Translations under genes and position numbers: made by a program
Notes under the pieces: generated by a model
What the model was told of the DNA's origin: nothing
Seen by the model: the letters and a program-made list of their open reading frames with translations, nothing else
Databases searched by the model: none
Shown: positions 1 through 11,340 of the stretch, in pieces
How the letters are laid out: each line of letters begins with the position of its first letter
Numbering within the stretch: position 1 is the stretch's first letter
DNA from: Malania oleifera
Taxonomy: Eukaryota > Streptophyta > Magnoliopsida > Santalales > Ximeniaceae
DNA length: 64,000 nucleotides
NCBI RefSeq assembly: GCF_029873635.1
Contig: NC_080428.1
Span: 65,571,101 to 65,635,100, forward strand
Direction of reading: 5' to 3'

Positions 1-111
1 CGGGGTCGAACCCTCATTCATTATGCTGTATCGTTGTTATTTGTATGATACACGGACATGTTAGGTTACTAATTCACCCCTAGGTCCCATTTTCGGGTTC
101 GAGGCGTGGCA
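1..111 (+). mobile_element. 3' end of a gypsy-type LTR
   Basis: The first 111 bases match the reverse complement of 5089-5200, the terminus of the long minus-strand LTR in this window. Both carry the 'attcacccc(t)aggtccca' stretch and end in GGCGTGGCA/GGGCGTGACA. This is therefore the 3' end of a plus-oriented LTR whose start lies outside the window. Copia coding sequence follows directly, so the LTR sits inside or beside copia A. Its target duplication cannot be seen. Confidence 0.75.
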
Positions 112-877
112 GACAGCCCCTCCTTCATCGGTGTAACTTCAGCTCCTAGTCTAGGCCCTACAACTTGTGTTCCTTGTGCTGATTCAAGTCCCCTTCTTAT
201 GCCTCCTAGTATACCCTCTCAGCCTTCTTCGCCTGAACTAGCCTTGGAAGTTCCTCCACCTGCATCTTCTATTGTTGTCCAATCGTCTACCTCCACTCAC
301 CCAATGATCACTTGTGCTTGCAATGGTATTGTTAAGACTCACATTATTCATTCGTTATGTGCTTTCACTGTTCCTACGTGGTTTCAGGTTCATCTTGCAG
401 TTAAAGAGCCTCATGGCTTTAAGTCAACTATCAAGCATCAAATATGGCTCTCGACAATGGATGATGAAATTGCAACTCTCAAGTACAATAACACATAGCG
501 ATTAGTTCCTCGCCTAACTGATCATAATGTTGTACGTTGTATTGGATTTTTGAGACCAAGCTATATGCCGATAGTTCCATTAAGCGTCACAAAGCTCGTC
601 TAGTGGCGCAAGGGTTCTCTCAAAAGCATGACATTGATTTTGAAGAAAAATTTAGTGCTGTTATTTGATCTGCTTCAGCTCGAACTATTTTGTCTCTTAC
701 TACTATGTATAATTGGCTATTATGTCAACTTGACGTCAAAAATGCCTTCCTTCATGGGTTTCTCTCTGAGGAAGTTTATATGGAACAACCCCGGGACTAC
801 ATTGATCCGAAATTCCCAACTCATGTCTGTAGATTACAACATGCTCTTTATGGCCTTAAACAGGCTCCTTGCACATA
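112..877 (+). pseudogene. Copia A pol, integrase-RT linker and N-terminal reverse transcriptase
   Basis: Decayed Ty1/copia polyprotein. A Ser/Pro-rich linker (about 112-300) is followed by the conserved pre-RT region (WLSTMDDEIATL, about 448-483). Then come the RT blocks with [31 protein letters not shown] (about 725-766), EEVYMEQP and ALYGLKQAPC (about 843-872). Stops and shifts near 500, 535 and 668 break the frame. The sequence is cut at 877 by the composite element and resumes at 8868 with the downstream RT blocks, so the two parts are one pol gene. In life the enzyme would copy element RNA into cDNA inside virus-like particles. Non-functional as it stands. Confidence 0.9.
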
Positions 878-2976
878 TGTTGGCCTTACAAAGCTTAAAA
901 TCTTGTTTTGATGATAACAAATAAGATGAACTTAACATATTTGGTTAGGTGATGATATTTCAGGATTCAAGTATATGAATACAAGGATGAATGCTCTCAA
1001 GGAACATTGAAAGCTTATACTTCCAAGAAAAATGATCAAATGAAACTTAAAGAGTCAAAGCATGGATTTAAAGATGATCTAATAAAACTTGAAGATTATG
1101 AGAACATGGATGTTAAAGAGGACATGCTCAAAGAAAGACAATCATGAAGACTTAAGTGTTTAGAATGTCAAAAGTCATAAGAAGTCATTATGTAAGTAAT
1201 TTGTATTTAAATATCTTATGGAAATATGATGAAAGCTCTTTTAGGGTTAATTATGGACTTAGAGACCTTATTTCAAAACCCAGAAAATGTTTTATAAGAA
1301 ATCAAAGCAAGAGATTAAAAATAATTTTTGAAACTAAAATAAAAATTCTAAAGTTGGTCTACCCAGACGACTGAGGTGTACCCTCAGAAGTCTGAAGATG
1401 CAACCTCAGGTGACTGAAGTTTTACTTCAGACATTTGAAGAATTTTTTCAGAAGACTAAAGAATTAGTTCAGTCAACTAAAGATTTATTTGTTGAAACAC
1501 AAAACAGGCATAACACCCTCAAAATTAGTTCAGTCTTCTGAGCTGGAACTTCAAATGACCGATCCTGAAGTTCAGTCGTTTGACCTTGTGTCCAGAGTAT
1601 ATTTTTCAGTACTTTAAGGAACATTAGAAGACTGAACCCGATAGTTCAGTCGTCTGAACACTGTTAACGGTTAGAAATTCTAAATGTTTTAAATTTCAAA
1701 TAAAGGTTGCTTGTGCCCCAAATTTTTTAAAAACTTGGAAGACACTCCAAGTAAATTTGGGCAACACGAAATCACTTTTCTAAGCCTATAAATATATGGT
1801 TTTTCAAATCAAATTAATATAGAACAACAAAGAATTGAAAAAATTTGTTGCATTGCTGAAAGCACTACATTTTGCTATCTTGCTGCTCTCTCTTGCTCAA
1901 CTCTTTGCACAGCCGAATTACTGAATTTCTGAAATGCTGGTCATCACACTACTAAGTTCTGAGTTGCTAATTCTCATCTAGAAGGAACTTGGTGAATTCT
2001 TCTCTTGAGCTTCAATTGTATTTCAAATTGATATTTAATTATTGAAGTACATAGTGATTGAATTTGTACTAATCTGCTTTATGTGAAAGTGTTCTTGTAC
2101 GCAACTTTTGTTTCTTGTTTCTTGACGATTTTCAGTTGTTGGATCGTTGACAGAGTGTGTGGTATCACTTGGAGAGGCATTGCTCTAGCCTATTGAAAGA
2201 ATGAACGAGCGTGAGGTATCACTTGGAGAGGCGTTGCTCTAGCCTACTTAAGGAGTGTCTAAGCGTAGGGTATCGCTTGTAAAAGGTTTGTTCTGCCTGA
2301 AAGGAACAGCATAGTGGAATCCTTTGGTAGTATTGGCCAAAGGCGAGGACATAGGTTGGGGATAAGCCGAACCTCGTAAAAAACGTACTCTCTCTCTCTC
2401 TCTTTCCCTTACTCTTTAAATTCCCGCATAGTGTGGATGTTTTAAATTTCATGATCATAAATACTACGTAGTTTGGAAATTAAATAAACTAAAGTTTAAT
2501 TTGTCTTTGGGATTGCGGAAACCGAAAGGAAGTACGTTGGTTGATCAATATAAATTGCGGAAACCATAAGGGAGTACATTGATTGATGCAACACCTAAGA
2601 CATATTAACTGAAAATTTATTTAAAGTCTAAGTTTTGGAAAGAGTGTTGATTGTGTAGAAAATTAAGAAATCAAATCCATTAGCCACAGGGCTTACATAA
2701 ATTCACAAGGCTGTTACAAAAGCTAAAAATTGTTAAATTGCTACAAATTATATTTTGTGATTGATTACTTTAAAGTTGATTGATTGGTTGAATGAGTGTT
2801 TAAGTTTTGATTTATTTGTGTTGCATTAAGTATTGGATTTTGGATTGATTAAGAAACTAAGTTCTTTGCTGAGTGTTTGATAATTTAACAAGAGGTTAAA
2901 GAATTCATGAAAAAGAATTAAAAGAAATTTTAATAATCCAATTCACCCCCTTCTTGGGACAACTCCTTAACTTTCA
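878..2976 (+). repeat. 5' LTR of the SIRE-like element (2.1 kb)
   Basis: Runs from TGTTGGCCTTACAAAGC to CTTAACTTTCA and is followed at once by a primer-binding site. Its second half (about 1702-2976) is nearly identical to 7585-8862, the truncated 3' copy. A TATA box (CCTATAAATATA) lies at about 1786-1797. Downstream is the leader with CGAACCTCGTAAAAAACGTA and a CT-rich run at about 2370-2405, a module shared with the other SIRE-like LTRs here. The end is typical of the group: TTCACCCCC, then CTTGGGACAACTCC. Confidence 0.88.
1360..1650 (+). repeat. U3 array of short CTGAAG/TTCAGTCGTCTGAA motifs
   Basis: Within the U3 of the LTR, about ten related short motifs recur in direct and inverted form: GACTGAGG, CTGAAG, TTCAGTC(G/A)(T/A)CT and GTTCAGTCGTCTGAAC. 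The last is a near-perfect palindrome. Spacing is irregular, so this is not a simple tandem repeat. The position upstream of the TATA box fits an enhancer-like array; that role is inference. Confidence 0.6.
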
Positions 2977-2990
2977 ATTGGTATCAGAGA
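2977..2990 (+). other. Primer-binding site of the SIRE-like element
   Basis: ATTGGTATCAGAGA directly after the 5' LTR. It matches the initiator-Met tRNA 3'-end complement (TGGTATCAGAGC) apart from its last base. It marks the LTR/internal boundary and the plus orientation. Confidence 0.85.
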
Positions 2991-3008
2991 GGGTCAATCC
3001 TCAACTAA

Positions 3009-4153
3009 GCCTCCCATCTTTTATAGTTTAAATTACACATTTTGGAAACAACGTATGAGAATCTATCTTCAAACAATGGATTGGAAGGCTTGGAAGGTTG
3101 TCACACATGGTGACTTAATTCCTACAAAACTTGTAGATGGCAAAGAAATTCCTAAGGAAGAAAAATAGATGACTGAAATAAATCACAAAATGCTGCAAGT
3201 TAACTCTAGTGCAATAAACGCCCTATATTGTGCACTTGATATTAATGAATTCAATAGAGTTATGGCATGTAAAATAATAAAGGATACTTGGGATAAACTA
3301 GAAGTTACTTATGAAGGAACCATTGATGTTAGAGATAGTAGAATAGATATGCTCACAAGCGAGTATGAGGCTTTCAAGATGAACCTGGATGAAACCTTCA
3401 CTAATATGTACACTAGGTTCACATATATAATAAACTCCCTAATGCCTTAGGAAAAACATACTCCACTTATGAAATGATTAGAAAAATCCTTAGAGGACTT
3501 CCTCCAATATGGAAACCAAAAGCCACAGCTATAACGGAAGGAAGAAATCTTAAAAATACATCCCTAAATGAACTCATAGGATCCCTTCTCACATATGAGA
3601 TGTCTATGAATGAAAGAAGTGGTAAATCTAAAGCTCAAGAATCTATAGCCTTTAAAACATAAAAAGAAAACTCTAGCAGTGAAGATGAAGAAGAAGAACT
3701 AACCTTCATATCCAAGAAACATGCAAGAATACTAAGAAGGAAGAATAAGTTCAAAAGAAAAATCCAAAACTAAAGTACAGATGAAGAAGAAACTAAGAAG
3801 AAAGAAACAAAGAAAGAACTACCTACATGCTATAATTGCAAGAAAGTTAGACACCTAAAACTAGATTATCCAAAACTTAAGAAAGATTCAAAAAAGAAAA
3901 AGAAAGAGGCAATGAAAGCAACTACTTGAGATAATATGATTACAAGTAGTTCCAATAACGAATCAAGTGACCAAGAGGTTGCTTATACTTACTATATGGC
4001 TTGGGACGATGAGGAAAGTTCATCATCCAAATCTTTTAATAGTTATTGTAGTGAGTCATCTAATGATTCCGATGATGAAAGTATGCCTTCTTATGAAGAA
4101 CTTCAAAATGAATTATTCAAGATTCATAAGATCTTAGTTAATGTGACTGAATG
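3009..4153 (+). pseudogene. SIRE-like copia gag
   Basis: Gag-type nucleocapsid precursor. It opens with the plant copia gag signature YTFWKQRMRIYLQTMDWKAW, continues with an alpha-helical UBN2-type region (INHKMLQVNSSAINALYCAL, IIKDTWDKLEVTYEG, ILRGLPPIWKPKATAI), and then a basic stretch. A zinc knuckle follows at about 3826-3878, C-YN-C-KKVR-H-LKLD-Y, whose last cysteine is replaced by tyrosine. The C-terminal tail (3936-4153) is acidic and Ser-rich. A stop at 3166, a frameshift near 3450 and further stops at 3661 and in 3770-3930 break it. Pol does not follow; the sequence is cut at 4184 by a gypsy LTR. Confidence 0.9.
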
Positions 4154-4183
4154 ATACACATCATTGAAAAATAAGAATGAAAG

Positions 4184-5088
4184 TGTAGTGACCCGAAGAA
4201 TAACAGCATTTTAATAATAAGAGGGAGAGGAAATAGATACAGAAATAGAAGGAGGCCGTAAACTTCGTGGACGAACACAGACATTGATTTTGGAGATAAT
4301 ATTAAATAATCATAAATTCAGGAATTTGCCCAGCTTCGTCAACGAACACAGGGTCTTGTCGACGAAGGTCTTTAGAATTTCGTCAACGAACACAGAGCTT
4401 CATTGACAAGAAAATACCGAGAGACGGTTCGGGCTGCTCTGAATTTCGTCGATGAACACAGGGTCTCGTTGACGAATTTTGTGAAGGGCTCGTCGACGAG
4501 GTGACGTGTCTCGTTGACGAACTTGGCCCTATAAATAGTGGAAACCTGGGATATTTCACATTTCTCTTGCCGCTCTCTCTCTCCTCTCTCTCTCCTACGA
4601 ATCTCTCTCCCTTCTCTCTTCGTTTTCGGCCCCACCAGTCGTCGGATCGACGATCCGAAGCTACCACGACACTCCTGGCAAAGTTCTCTACAAGACTGTC
4701 GGAGCGGATCGTCAGGAAAACGAAATTGGATTTCATCCCAAATTCAGGGTAAGGACTTTTAGCTAATTTTTGGCTTTTTGGAAATTATAGGAGATGATAT
4801 GGACGAAAAAATACTGATATTATGTTCTAGCATATGTTGGTTTCAGGGTGTTTTGTAGGAGGCCCTACGAGTGTTAGGCTTGTATTCCTTAGGGGCTTTT
4901 CAAAGTTAAGGTAAGGGAAATATGCTATGCTAGGAAGTTTCTAAATATTATACAGTGTATTTATTTACAAAAATTATGTATTAAAGTATGACGTGGCTTG
5001 TGAATATGTATGTAGTACGGGGATATGTTTTACGAATTGTAGTTTCATGATTTTTATGAATTTCAGTACCATGATTTTACGGATTTAA
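4184..5088 (+). mobile_element. Gypsy LTR fragment, plus orientation
   Basis: Starts TGTAGTGACCCGAAG, the usual opening of long Tekay/Del-type LTRs. The U3 contains repeated CGT(C/T)(G/A)ACGAA motifs (about 4260-4525), then a TATA box CCCTATAAATAG at 4527-4538, CT-rich leader DNA, and two splice-donor-like GGTAAGG sites (about 4748 and 4910). It has no recognisable 3' end and abuts the opposite-strand LTR at 5089, so it is probably truncated. The family is related in design to the 5089-7196 LTR but is not the same sequence. Confidence 0.7.
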
Positions 5089-6039
5089 TGTCACGCCCCG
5101 AACCCTGAAATGGGACCCAGGGGTGAATTAAGTAACCTAACTTGTCTCTGTATCAATATAAACATACATGATACCATATACAAGAGGGTCCGACCCCGTG
5201 GGGTAACGGATGCCCTATATACATACATACAACACGTGTCCATACTCATCAATATACGCAGCGGAATACGGTCTTTCTTTACATCAAACTGTACCATACC
5301 AGAATCTATACCATATAGGGTTAAACATACATACAAATACTATACATACCACGGGTGTCTACAAAATCCATCAGGACAACCCGATTACAAAATTCGTACC
5401 TATCAGGTACTAACAGTAGCTAAACACACCCCTCGCTTCCGGATGCTAGGATGCTAGTTTCGGCTACCCGAAGGACCTGAAAAACATTTGTATATATTCG
5501 GGGTGAGACACCTCTCAGTAAGGGAGAAAAAAGGTTATATCAGTGTGTGGCATACCAGTGTCATTTTCATACTTCATAACACATACATACGATACAGTTT
5601 GAAACACATACGTATAGTTTCAAAACAAGTTCCATACATTCCCATATAATTCCATACAGTTCCAGTATTCCCACAAAATCCATTCCAGTTCATACGATAC
5701 TCAAATACATACATACATATATATGGTCAGTGTCGTCACACTACTCACAACTGCACAAGTCACCTAGTCTCACAGCGGTTACCTTCCAACACATTAAACT
5801 ACGAAGGTTTCTGACTCAGGCCCAATAGTGAATCCATTGCTACACATGCAACTACACAAGGTCACCTAGTCTAACCCCGATTACGTTACCATGTGCAAAC
5901 TACGCTGCGTCAACCTAGGCCCACTGTGGTCCGTTGCTACATTCGGTGACCAACTGAATCATACTGGTGATATTTCTCACCCAGGATATAGAGCCGGCCA
6001 CTCTTGCCCGTGGTAGTTAGCCGTTACAAGGCACAGCGT

Positions 6040-6170
6040 ACGGTAGTTAGCCACCCCTAGCTGTTACAGCGTACGGTAGTTAGCCGCCCCTAGCTATTAT
6101 GGCGTATGGTAGTTAGCCGCCCCTAGCCGTTACGGCGTACGGTAGTTAGCTGCCCCTAGCCGTTTTTCAC
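6040..6170. repeat. Tandem repeat, about 33-bp unit
   Basis: Three to four copies of a unit containing CGTACGGTAGTTAGCC followed by GCCCCTAGC and GTTA(C/T)GGCG, with partial copies starting near 6015. It lies in the transcribed part of the minus-strand gypsy LTR. Confidence 0.75.
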
Positions 6171-6880
6171 AAAACCTGGAATCACTTTGGAACTCACGTC
6201 CCTATACATTTCAACGTACGGTAATAAGCCGTCACATAGCTATTTTTCACAAATATCTGGAACAACATACAAACATACACACATACCACACTTATTTGGT
6301 TTACGGCAAATCATATCGTTTACAATTTCAAGTATACAGTTTATGCAAATATGGATTACTGTCACCTCAATAATACAGTTTAAATAACATAAACGGTTTT
6401 CCAATCAAATAAGAGATGATACCCGAAATCCCCAATTTTCCCAAAAACTATAACCTGAAAATCCCGTATTTTCACCCGATAGATTTCCCCAAATAAGTAG
6501 TCAAAACATACATACGATCATAGCCTACAGGCCTACCGATCCTGATTTCGAAAATGAACTGATATAAACAGAATCCCCTTACCTCAACCCGAAACCAAAC
6601 CACGAACTCTACGACCCTCAAAACTACGAACCGAAACTCCGAAATCTACAAACCACAATACTAAACATGCTTACGATCCATACTACTACACACATACCAA
6701 ATCAGAAATGAAAACTGAGCCTTACCTCAATTTTGGCCCGAAACCCGAAATTGCTCGAACCAAAATTATGATCCACAAAAGTTGTAGAGAATTCCTCCAC
6801 GATCCTCGTGGTAACCTCATATTTTCGATTCTATCAACGACCGGCGAGGAAATCTAGAAAGAGAGAGAGTAGAGAGAGTT

Positions 6881-6881
<1 letters not shown>

Positions 6882-6934
<53 letters not shown>
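6882..6934. repeat. (GA)n microsatellite
   Basis: About 26 uninterrupted GA units, with imperfect GAGAGAGT/AGAGAGTT just upstream. On the LTR's own strand it is a CT-rich leader, a common feature of plant gypsy LTRs. Confidence 0.95.
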
Positions 6935-6936
<2 letters not shown>

Positions 6937-7196
6937 CTTAGTGAAGAAGAAACCAAATATCCCTTTTTTAAGCCTTTGACCCACCGGGTTTTCGTCGACG
7001 AAAAGTACCTTCGTCGACTAAAAATTGAGAATTTCATCGCGGATGTTGGCAACATCGTCGACGAAGTCTGATATTTAGAATTTTCCAGACCTCTCGACTT
7101 CTCTTCGTCGACAAAAAGTCTACTACCTTCGTCAACGAAATTTGGCTTCGTCGACGAAATCTATAGAAATCCCTTTATATTTTCCGGGTTCTTACA

Positions 7197-7584
7197 ATCT
7201 CCCCTCCTTACAAAAATTTCATCCTCGAAATTTGAAATCTCTCATTACAACACATTCGTACTACTACATACATACATACTCAGTCTAACGCGAAACTAAA
7301 CTGTTATGACAGACACATACGTACCAAGCTGTCACATTACACATATACTGATACCAAGCGGTCACCATCCATACATACATTCTCTAGAGGACACGGCGGC
7401 CATTTATACGCAGCCTCATTACAATACGTACATACACACTCTAGAGAATACGGCGGTCATGATACCCAGCTGTTACGATACATACATACTCTACGAATAC
7501 GGCGGCCATTTATACGCAGCCCCGTTATGATACATACATACATTCCCTCACTTATGGCGGAGGAAAATACCATGGTCACATGCA
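7197..7584 (-). other. Gypsy internal 3' tail with polypurine tract and repeats
   Basis: Next to the LTR, the minus strand reads TTTCGAGGATGAAATTTTTG and then the polypurine tract, the standard end of Tekay-type gypsy internal regions. From about 7310 to 7555 there are three to four degenerate copies of an approximately 80-bp unit carrying ACGGCGG(C/T)CAT, ACGCAGCC and runs of ATACATAC. No protein domain is visible. It joins SIRE LTR sequence at about 7584. Confidence 0.6.
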
Positions 7585-8862
7585 TAAAGGTTGCTTGTGC
7601 CCCAAATTTTTTAAAAACTTGGAAGACACTCCAAGTAAATTTGGGCAACACGAAATCACTTTTCTAAGCCTATAAATATGTGGTTTTTCAAATCAAATTA
7701 ATATAGAACAACAAAGAATTGAAAAAATTTGTTACATTGCTGAAAGCACTACATCTTGCTATCTTGCTGCTCTCTCTTGCTCAACTCTTTGCACAACTGA
7801 ATTACTGAATTTTTGAAGTGCTGGTCATCACACTACTAAGTTCTGAGTTGTTAATTCTCATCTAGAAGGAACTTGGTGAATTCTTCTCTTGAGCTTCAAT
7901 TGTATTTCATATTGATATTTAATTATTGAAGTACATAGTGATTGAATTTGTACTAATATGCTCTATGTGAGAGTGTTCTTGTACGCAACTATTGTTTCTT
8001 GTTTCTTGACGATTCCAAGTTGTTGGATCGTTGACCGAGTGTGGGGTATCACTTGGAGAGGCATTGCTCTAGCCTATTGAAGGAGTGACCGAGCGTGGGG
8101 TATCGCTTGGAGAGGCATTGCTCTAGCTTACTTAAGGAGTGTCTAAGCGTGGGATATCGCTTGTAAAAGGTTTGTTCCACCCGAAAAGAAACGACATAGT
8201 GAAATCATTTGGTGGTATTGGCCAAAGGCGATGACGTAGGTTGGGGATAAGCCGAACCTCGTAAAAAACGTAGTCTCTCTCTCTTTCCCTTACTCTTTAA
8301 ATTCCAGCATACTTATAAACTGCGTGGATATTTTAAATTTCATGATCATAAATACTACGTAGTTTGGAAATCAAATAAACTGAAGTTTAATTTGTTTTTG
8401 GGATTGCAGAACCGAAAGGGAGTACGTTGGTTGATCAATATAAATTGCGAAAACCATAAGGGAGTACGTTGATTGATTCAACACCCAAGACATATTAACT
8501 GAAAGTTTATTTAAAGTCTAAATTTTGGAAATAGTGTTGATTGTACAGCAAATTGAGAAATCAAATCCATAAACCACTTACATAAATTTTTAGGGCTACA
8601 TACAAAAACTGAGAATTGCTAAAGTGCTGCAGATTATATTTTGTGATTGATTACTTTAAAGTTGATTGATTGGTTGAATGAGTGTTTAAGTTTTGATTTA
8701 TATGTATTGTGTTAAGTAATGTGGATTGAATAAGAAACTTAGTTTTTTGCTGAGTGTTTGATAATTTAACAAGAGGTCAAAGAATTCATGAAAAAGATTT
8801 AAAAGAAATTTTAATAATCCAATTAACCCCCCTCCCCTCTTGGGACAACTCCTTAACTTTTA
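7585..8862 (+). repeat. Truncated 3' LTR of the SIRE-like element
   Basis: Matches 1702-2976 almost throughout, including the TATA region (AAGCCTATAAATATG), the GCCGAACCTCGTAAAAAACG module (about 8250-8270) and the end CTCCTTAACTTTTA. The first 0.82 kb (all of U3 with its motif array) is missing, lost at the junction with gypsy DNA. The small number of differences from the 5' copy suggests the composite is much younger than copia A. Confidence 0.88.
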
Positions 8863-8867
8863 GCATA

Positions 8868-9942
8868 GTTTCAGCATTTCAGTCAATATTTAATTAATAT
8901 TGGCTTTATTGCTTGTCATGCAGATTCCTCTCTCTTTCTTTATCATAGTCGTCATGGTGTTATTTATCTTCTACTATATGTCGATGATATGGTTATAACA
9001 GGAAACAATTCTTCGATGTTGAGTTCTCTCATGGATTGATTGGCCAAAGAATTTTCCAAGAAGGACCTCGGCGATTTACACTATTTTTTGGGGATTGAGG
9101 TTGTTAAAAATGACAAAGGTCTTTTTCTCAGCCAAGCTAAATATGCGCTTGATTTGTTGACTCAAGCCGATATGGTGGATTGCAAGTAAATCTCAATTCC
9201 TTTTTTTGGTAGGATCTCATCTCACTGATTCTGACACTTCCTATTCAGATGTTACGCAATTTTGTTCTCTAGCAGGTGCCTTGCAATATTTGACTCTTAC
9301 GAGATTGGATTTATCCTACAGTGTTAACTCTATATGTCAATATATGCATGCTCCCTCCATTAATCATTTTAGAGCCTTGAATCATATTTTACGCTATGTC
9401 AAAGGAACGTATCATTATGGCCTTCAACTCTCATGGGATTCCTCTTAGACTTTGCTCGGCTACTTTGATGCCGATTGGGCAGGTTGTCCCGACACTTGTC
9501 GTTCAATAACTGGATTTGCTATTTATCTTGATCGCAACTTAATTTCATGATGCTCTAAAAAGCAAACTACCATTGCCCGTTCAAGTGCAGAGGCCGAGTA
9601 TCGTGCTCTTGCCTCTATTGCTACGGAACTCTCTTGAACACTTCAACTTCTCCGAGAACTCAAAATCACCCTCTCGTACCCTCTGAGACTCCTATGCGAT
9701 AACAACAGTGCTTTTTTCATTGCTTCCAACCTAGTCACCAAATCTCACTCCAAACATATTGATATTGATTATAATTTTGTTCGTGAACTTGTTATTTGAA
9801 AGGTTATTAGTCTCGGTTTTGTCCCCTCACACCTTCAACTGGCTAATGTTTTCACAAAAGGGGTGGCCAAATTACAGTTTTTATTGGATCGTGGCAAGTT
9901 GTGCATTTTTCCTCTTTCCACCACACCAACTTTGAGGGGGAA
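8868..9942 (+). pseudogene. Copia A pol, C-terminal RT and RNase H
   Basis: Continues the reading broken at 877. RT palm residues follow in order: IACHADSSLF, then LLLYVDDMVITGNN with the catalytic YVDD at about 8974-8985, and [14 protein letters not shown]. RNase H comes next, with DADWAGCPDT, SSAEAEYRALA (about 9583-9615), LLCDNNSAF and SKHIDIDYNFVREL. Stops near 9037, 9187, 9447, 9547, 9636 and 9797 inactivate it. The two fragments together cover RT to the end of RNase H; gag, protease and integrase lie outside the window or are lost. Confidence 0.92.
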
Positions 9943-10170
9943 TATTAGAGAACAATCCGATTCCTCTGATTATGACCAAGATCTTAGTGATTCTCCATAA
10001 TTGTAGTGATCTTCATAATTGTAGTAATTCTCCATAATTGTAGATATTTACCTTCTTTGTATATTTGTTCCATATTTATAATTGATATTATGTATATAAA
10101 TACATATCTCCTCATAGCATATTGTGTGAGGCATTTCCTTTACAGCAACCAATCTCTAAATGTTACCATA
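9943..10170 (+). repeat. Probable 3' LTR of copia A
   Basis: Follows the polypurine stretch TTTGAGGGGGAA that ends the pol region. It begins TATTAGAGAAC (expected TGTTAGAGAAC, one G-to-A change) and contains ATAATTGTAG repeats and a TATA-like TGTATATAAATAC at about 10,090. The 5' copy is outside the window, so the right edge, near CTTTACAGCAACC to TACCATA, is only approximate. Confidence 0.5.
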
Positions 10171-11111
10171 TCATAATATAACAAACGAAAATGACACTTA
10201 TGATAAGTAAAATAATTAAATAAATAAAAATGATCTTCAACCTATATATAATCATATATTGCCCATTACCATCCATTTGTTTATAAATCTCCCTACAAAA
10301 TTGAGAAAATTCAACATTTCATCACAATATCTCCACTAATCCAACTCCATGCATCTAGCTCTCCACCACAGCCCATGATGTTTGGCTTTAGGAACAAAGT
10401 CTTGAGGTGATTTTTTCTAACTATAACCTATAAAATTTTAAAATTATAAACAAACTCTTTTTTTTTTATTTAAATATATCCACTCCATGCGTGATATACA
10501 CCGTGTACATACTTACACAAGATGCCCCTGAACCTAAAAAATACAAAAAATCAATAAATACATACTAAAAATGTACTCATATTGTACCTCTATATATATA
10601 TATATATAACATAGATATGGGCATTTTGTAGGTTGAACATGACTTAAGCTATGAATTCAATTGTGAGATCATATATTGCACTCAATAATTAAGGATTTAT
10701 TTGAGATCAAGTATTTGTTTTCTTGTGGCTATAAACGGTCCCAAATGGGCAGCCTAGCCTATATCCTAATTGCTCAATTACTCATTTAGTCCAACCCCCA
10801 AGTTTTTGCTTAATTTGTAGAAGTGTGTACTAAACTAAGGTAAACTATGTTATGTCTAGAAGAGGCATTGAATTTGAATTTGCGTGAATTTGAAAGAAAT
10901 ATAATATAAAATTATATTAAATTTTGTCTAAATTCGTACAAATTCAAATCTAAAATCTAAAATCTATACTCCCAAATATAGTGTTAAATTAAATTAAAAT
11001 GATTAAGATAATTATCATGTTTCATGTTGAGTTAATTTGTCATTTATCTATTAAAGATATGAGAAAAAAAATTTAATAACTAATCATATTTTTTGATTTG
11101 TGAAATGTATA
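10171..11111. other. AT-rich intergenic DNA, nothing recognised
   Basis: No reading frame or element ends found. It contains a short (TA)n run at about 10,590-10,608 and AT-rich filler. It ends at the TTATT target site of gypsy A. Confidence 0.6.
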
Positions 11112-11116
11112 TTATT

Positions 11117-11294
11117 TGCAATGTCCCGAAAAATGATATGTTTGGGAATGTAAATAAATAAATAAAATAGATATTAATAATAAATAAATAAATAATGAAT
11201 GAAAAAAATAATATAAAATAAAATACAATCATTAGTAATTAATTTATTATTTAAACGTTATTAAATTGAATTAATTAAATTAAATAACATGAGG

Positions 11295-11340
<46 letters not shown>

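Larger units (their letters stand above)
5089..7196 (-). repeat. Gypsy LTR, minus orientation (2.1 kb)
   Basis: On the minus strand it runs from TGTAAGAACCCGG (at 7196) to GGGGCGTGACA (at 5089). A polypurine tract, AAGGAGGGGAGAT, lies directly outside the 7196 end, so this is the 3' LTR of a minus-strand gypsy element. U3 carries CTTCGTCGACGAA repeats (about 6985-7165). A long GA/CT run is at 6882-6934, and tandem repeats lie at 6040-6170. The end at 5089 matches bases 1-111 of the window in reverse complement. Confidence 0.82.
878..8862 (+). mobile_element. Composite SIRE-like copia element nested in copia A
   Basis: Bounded by related LTR ends, TGTTGGCC at 878 and CTTTTA at 8862, and flanked by ACATA (873-877) and GCATA (8863-8867), a five-base target duplication with one change. 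The insertion splits copia A RT just after QAPCT. Inside are a 5' LTR (878-2976), a PBS, a gag (3009-4153), two gypsy LTR pieces in opposite orientation (4184-7196), a gypsy internal tail, and a 3' LTR lacking its first 0.8 kb (7585-8862). No SIRE protease, integrase, RT or RNase H is visible, so the element could not move on its own. Confidence 0.85.

Noticed and set aside
6808..7071. Frames rich in Arg-Glu or Ser-Leu dipeptides
   Set aside because: Artefact of the (GA)n run in the gypsy LTR.
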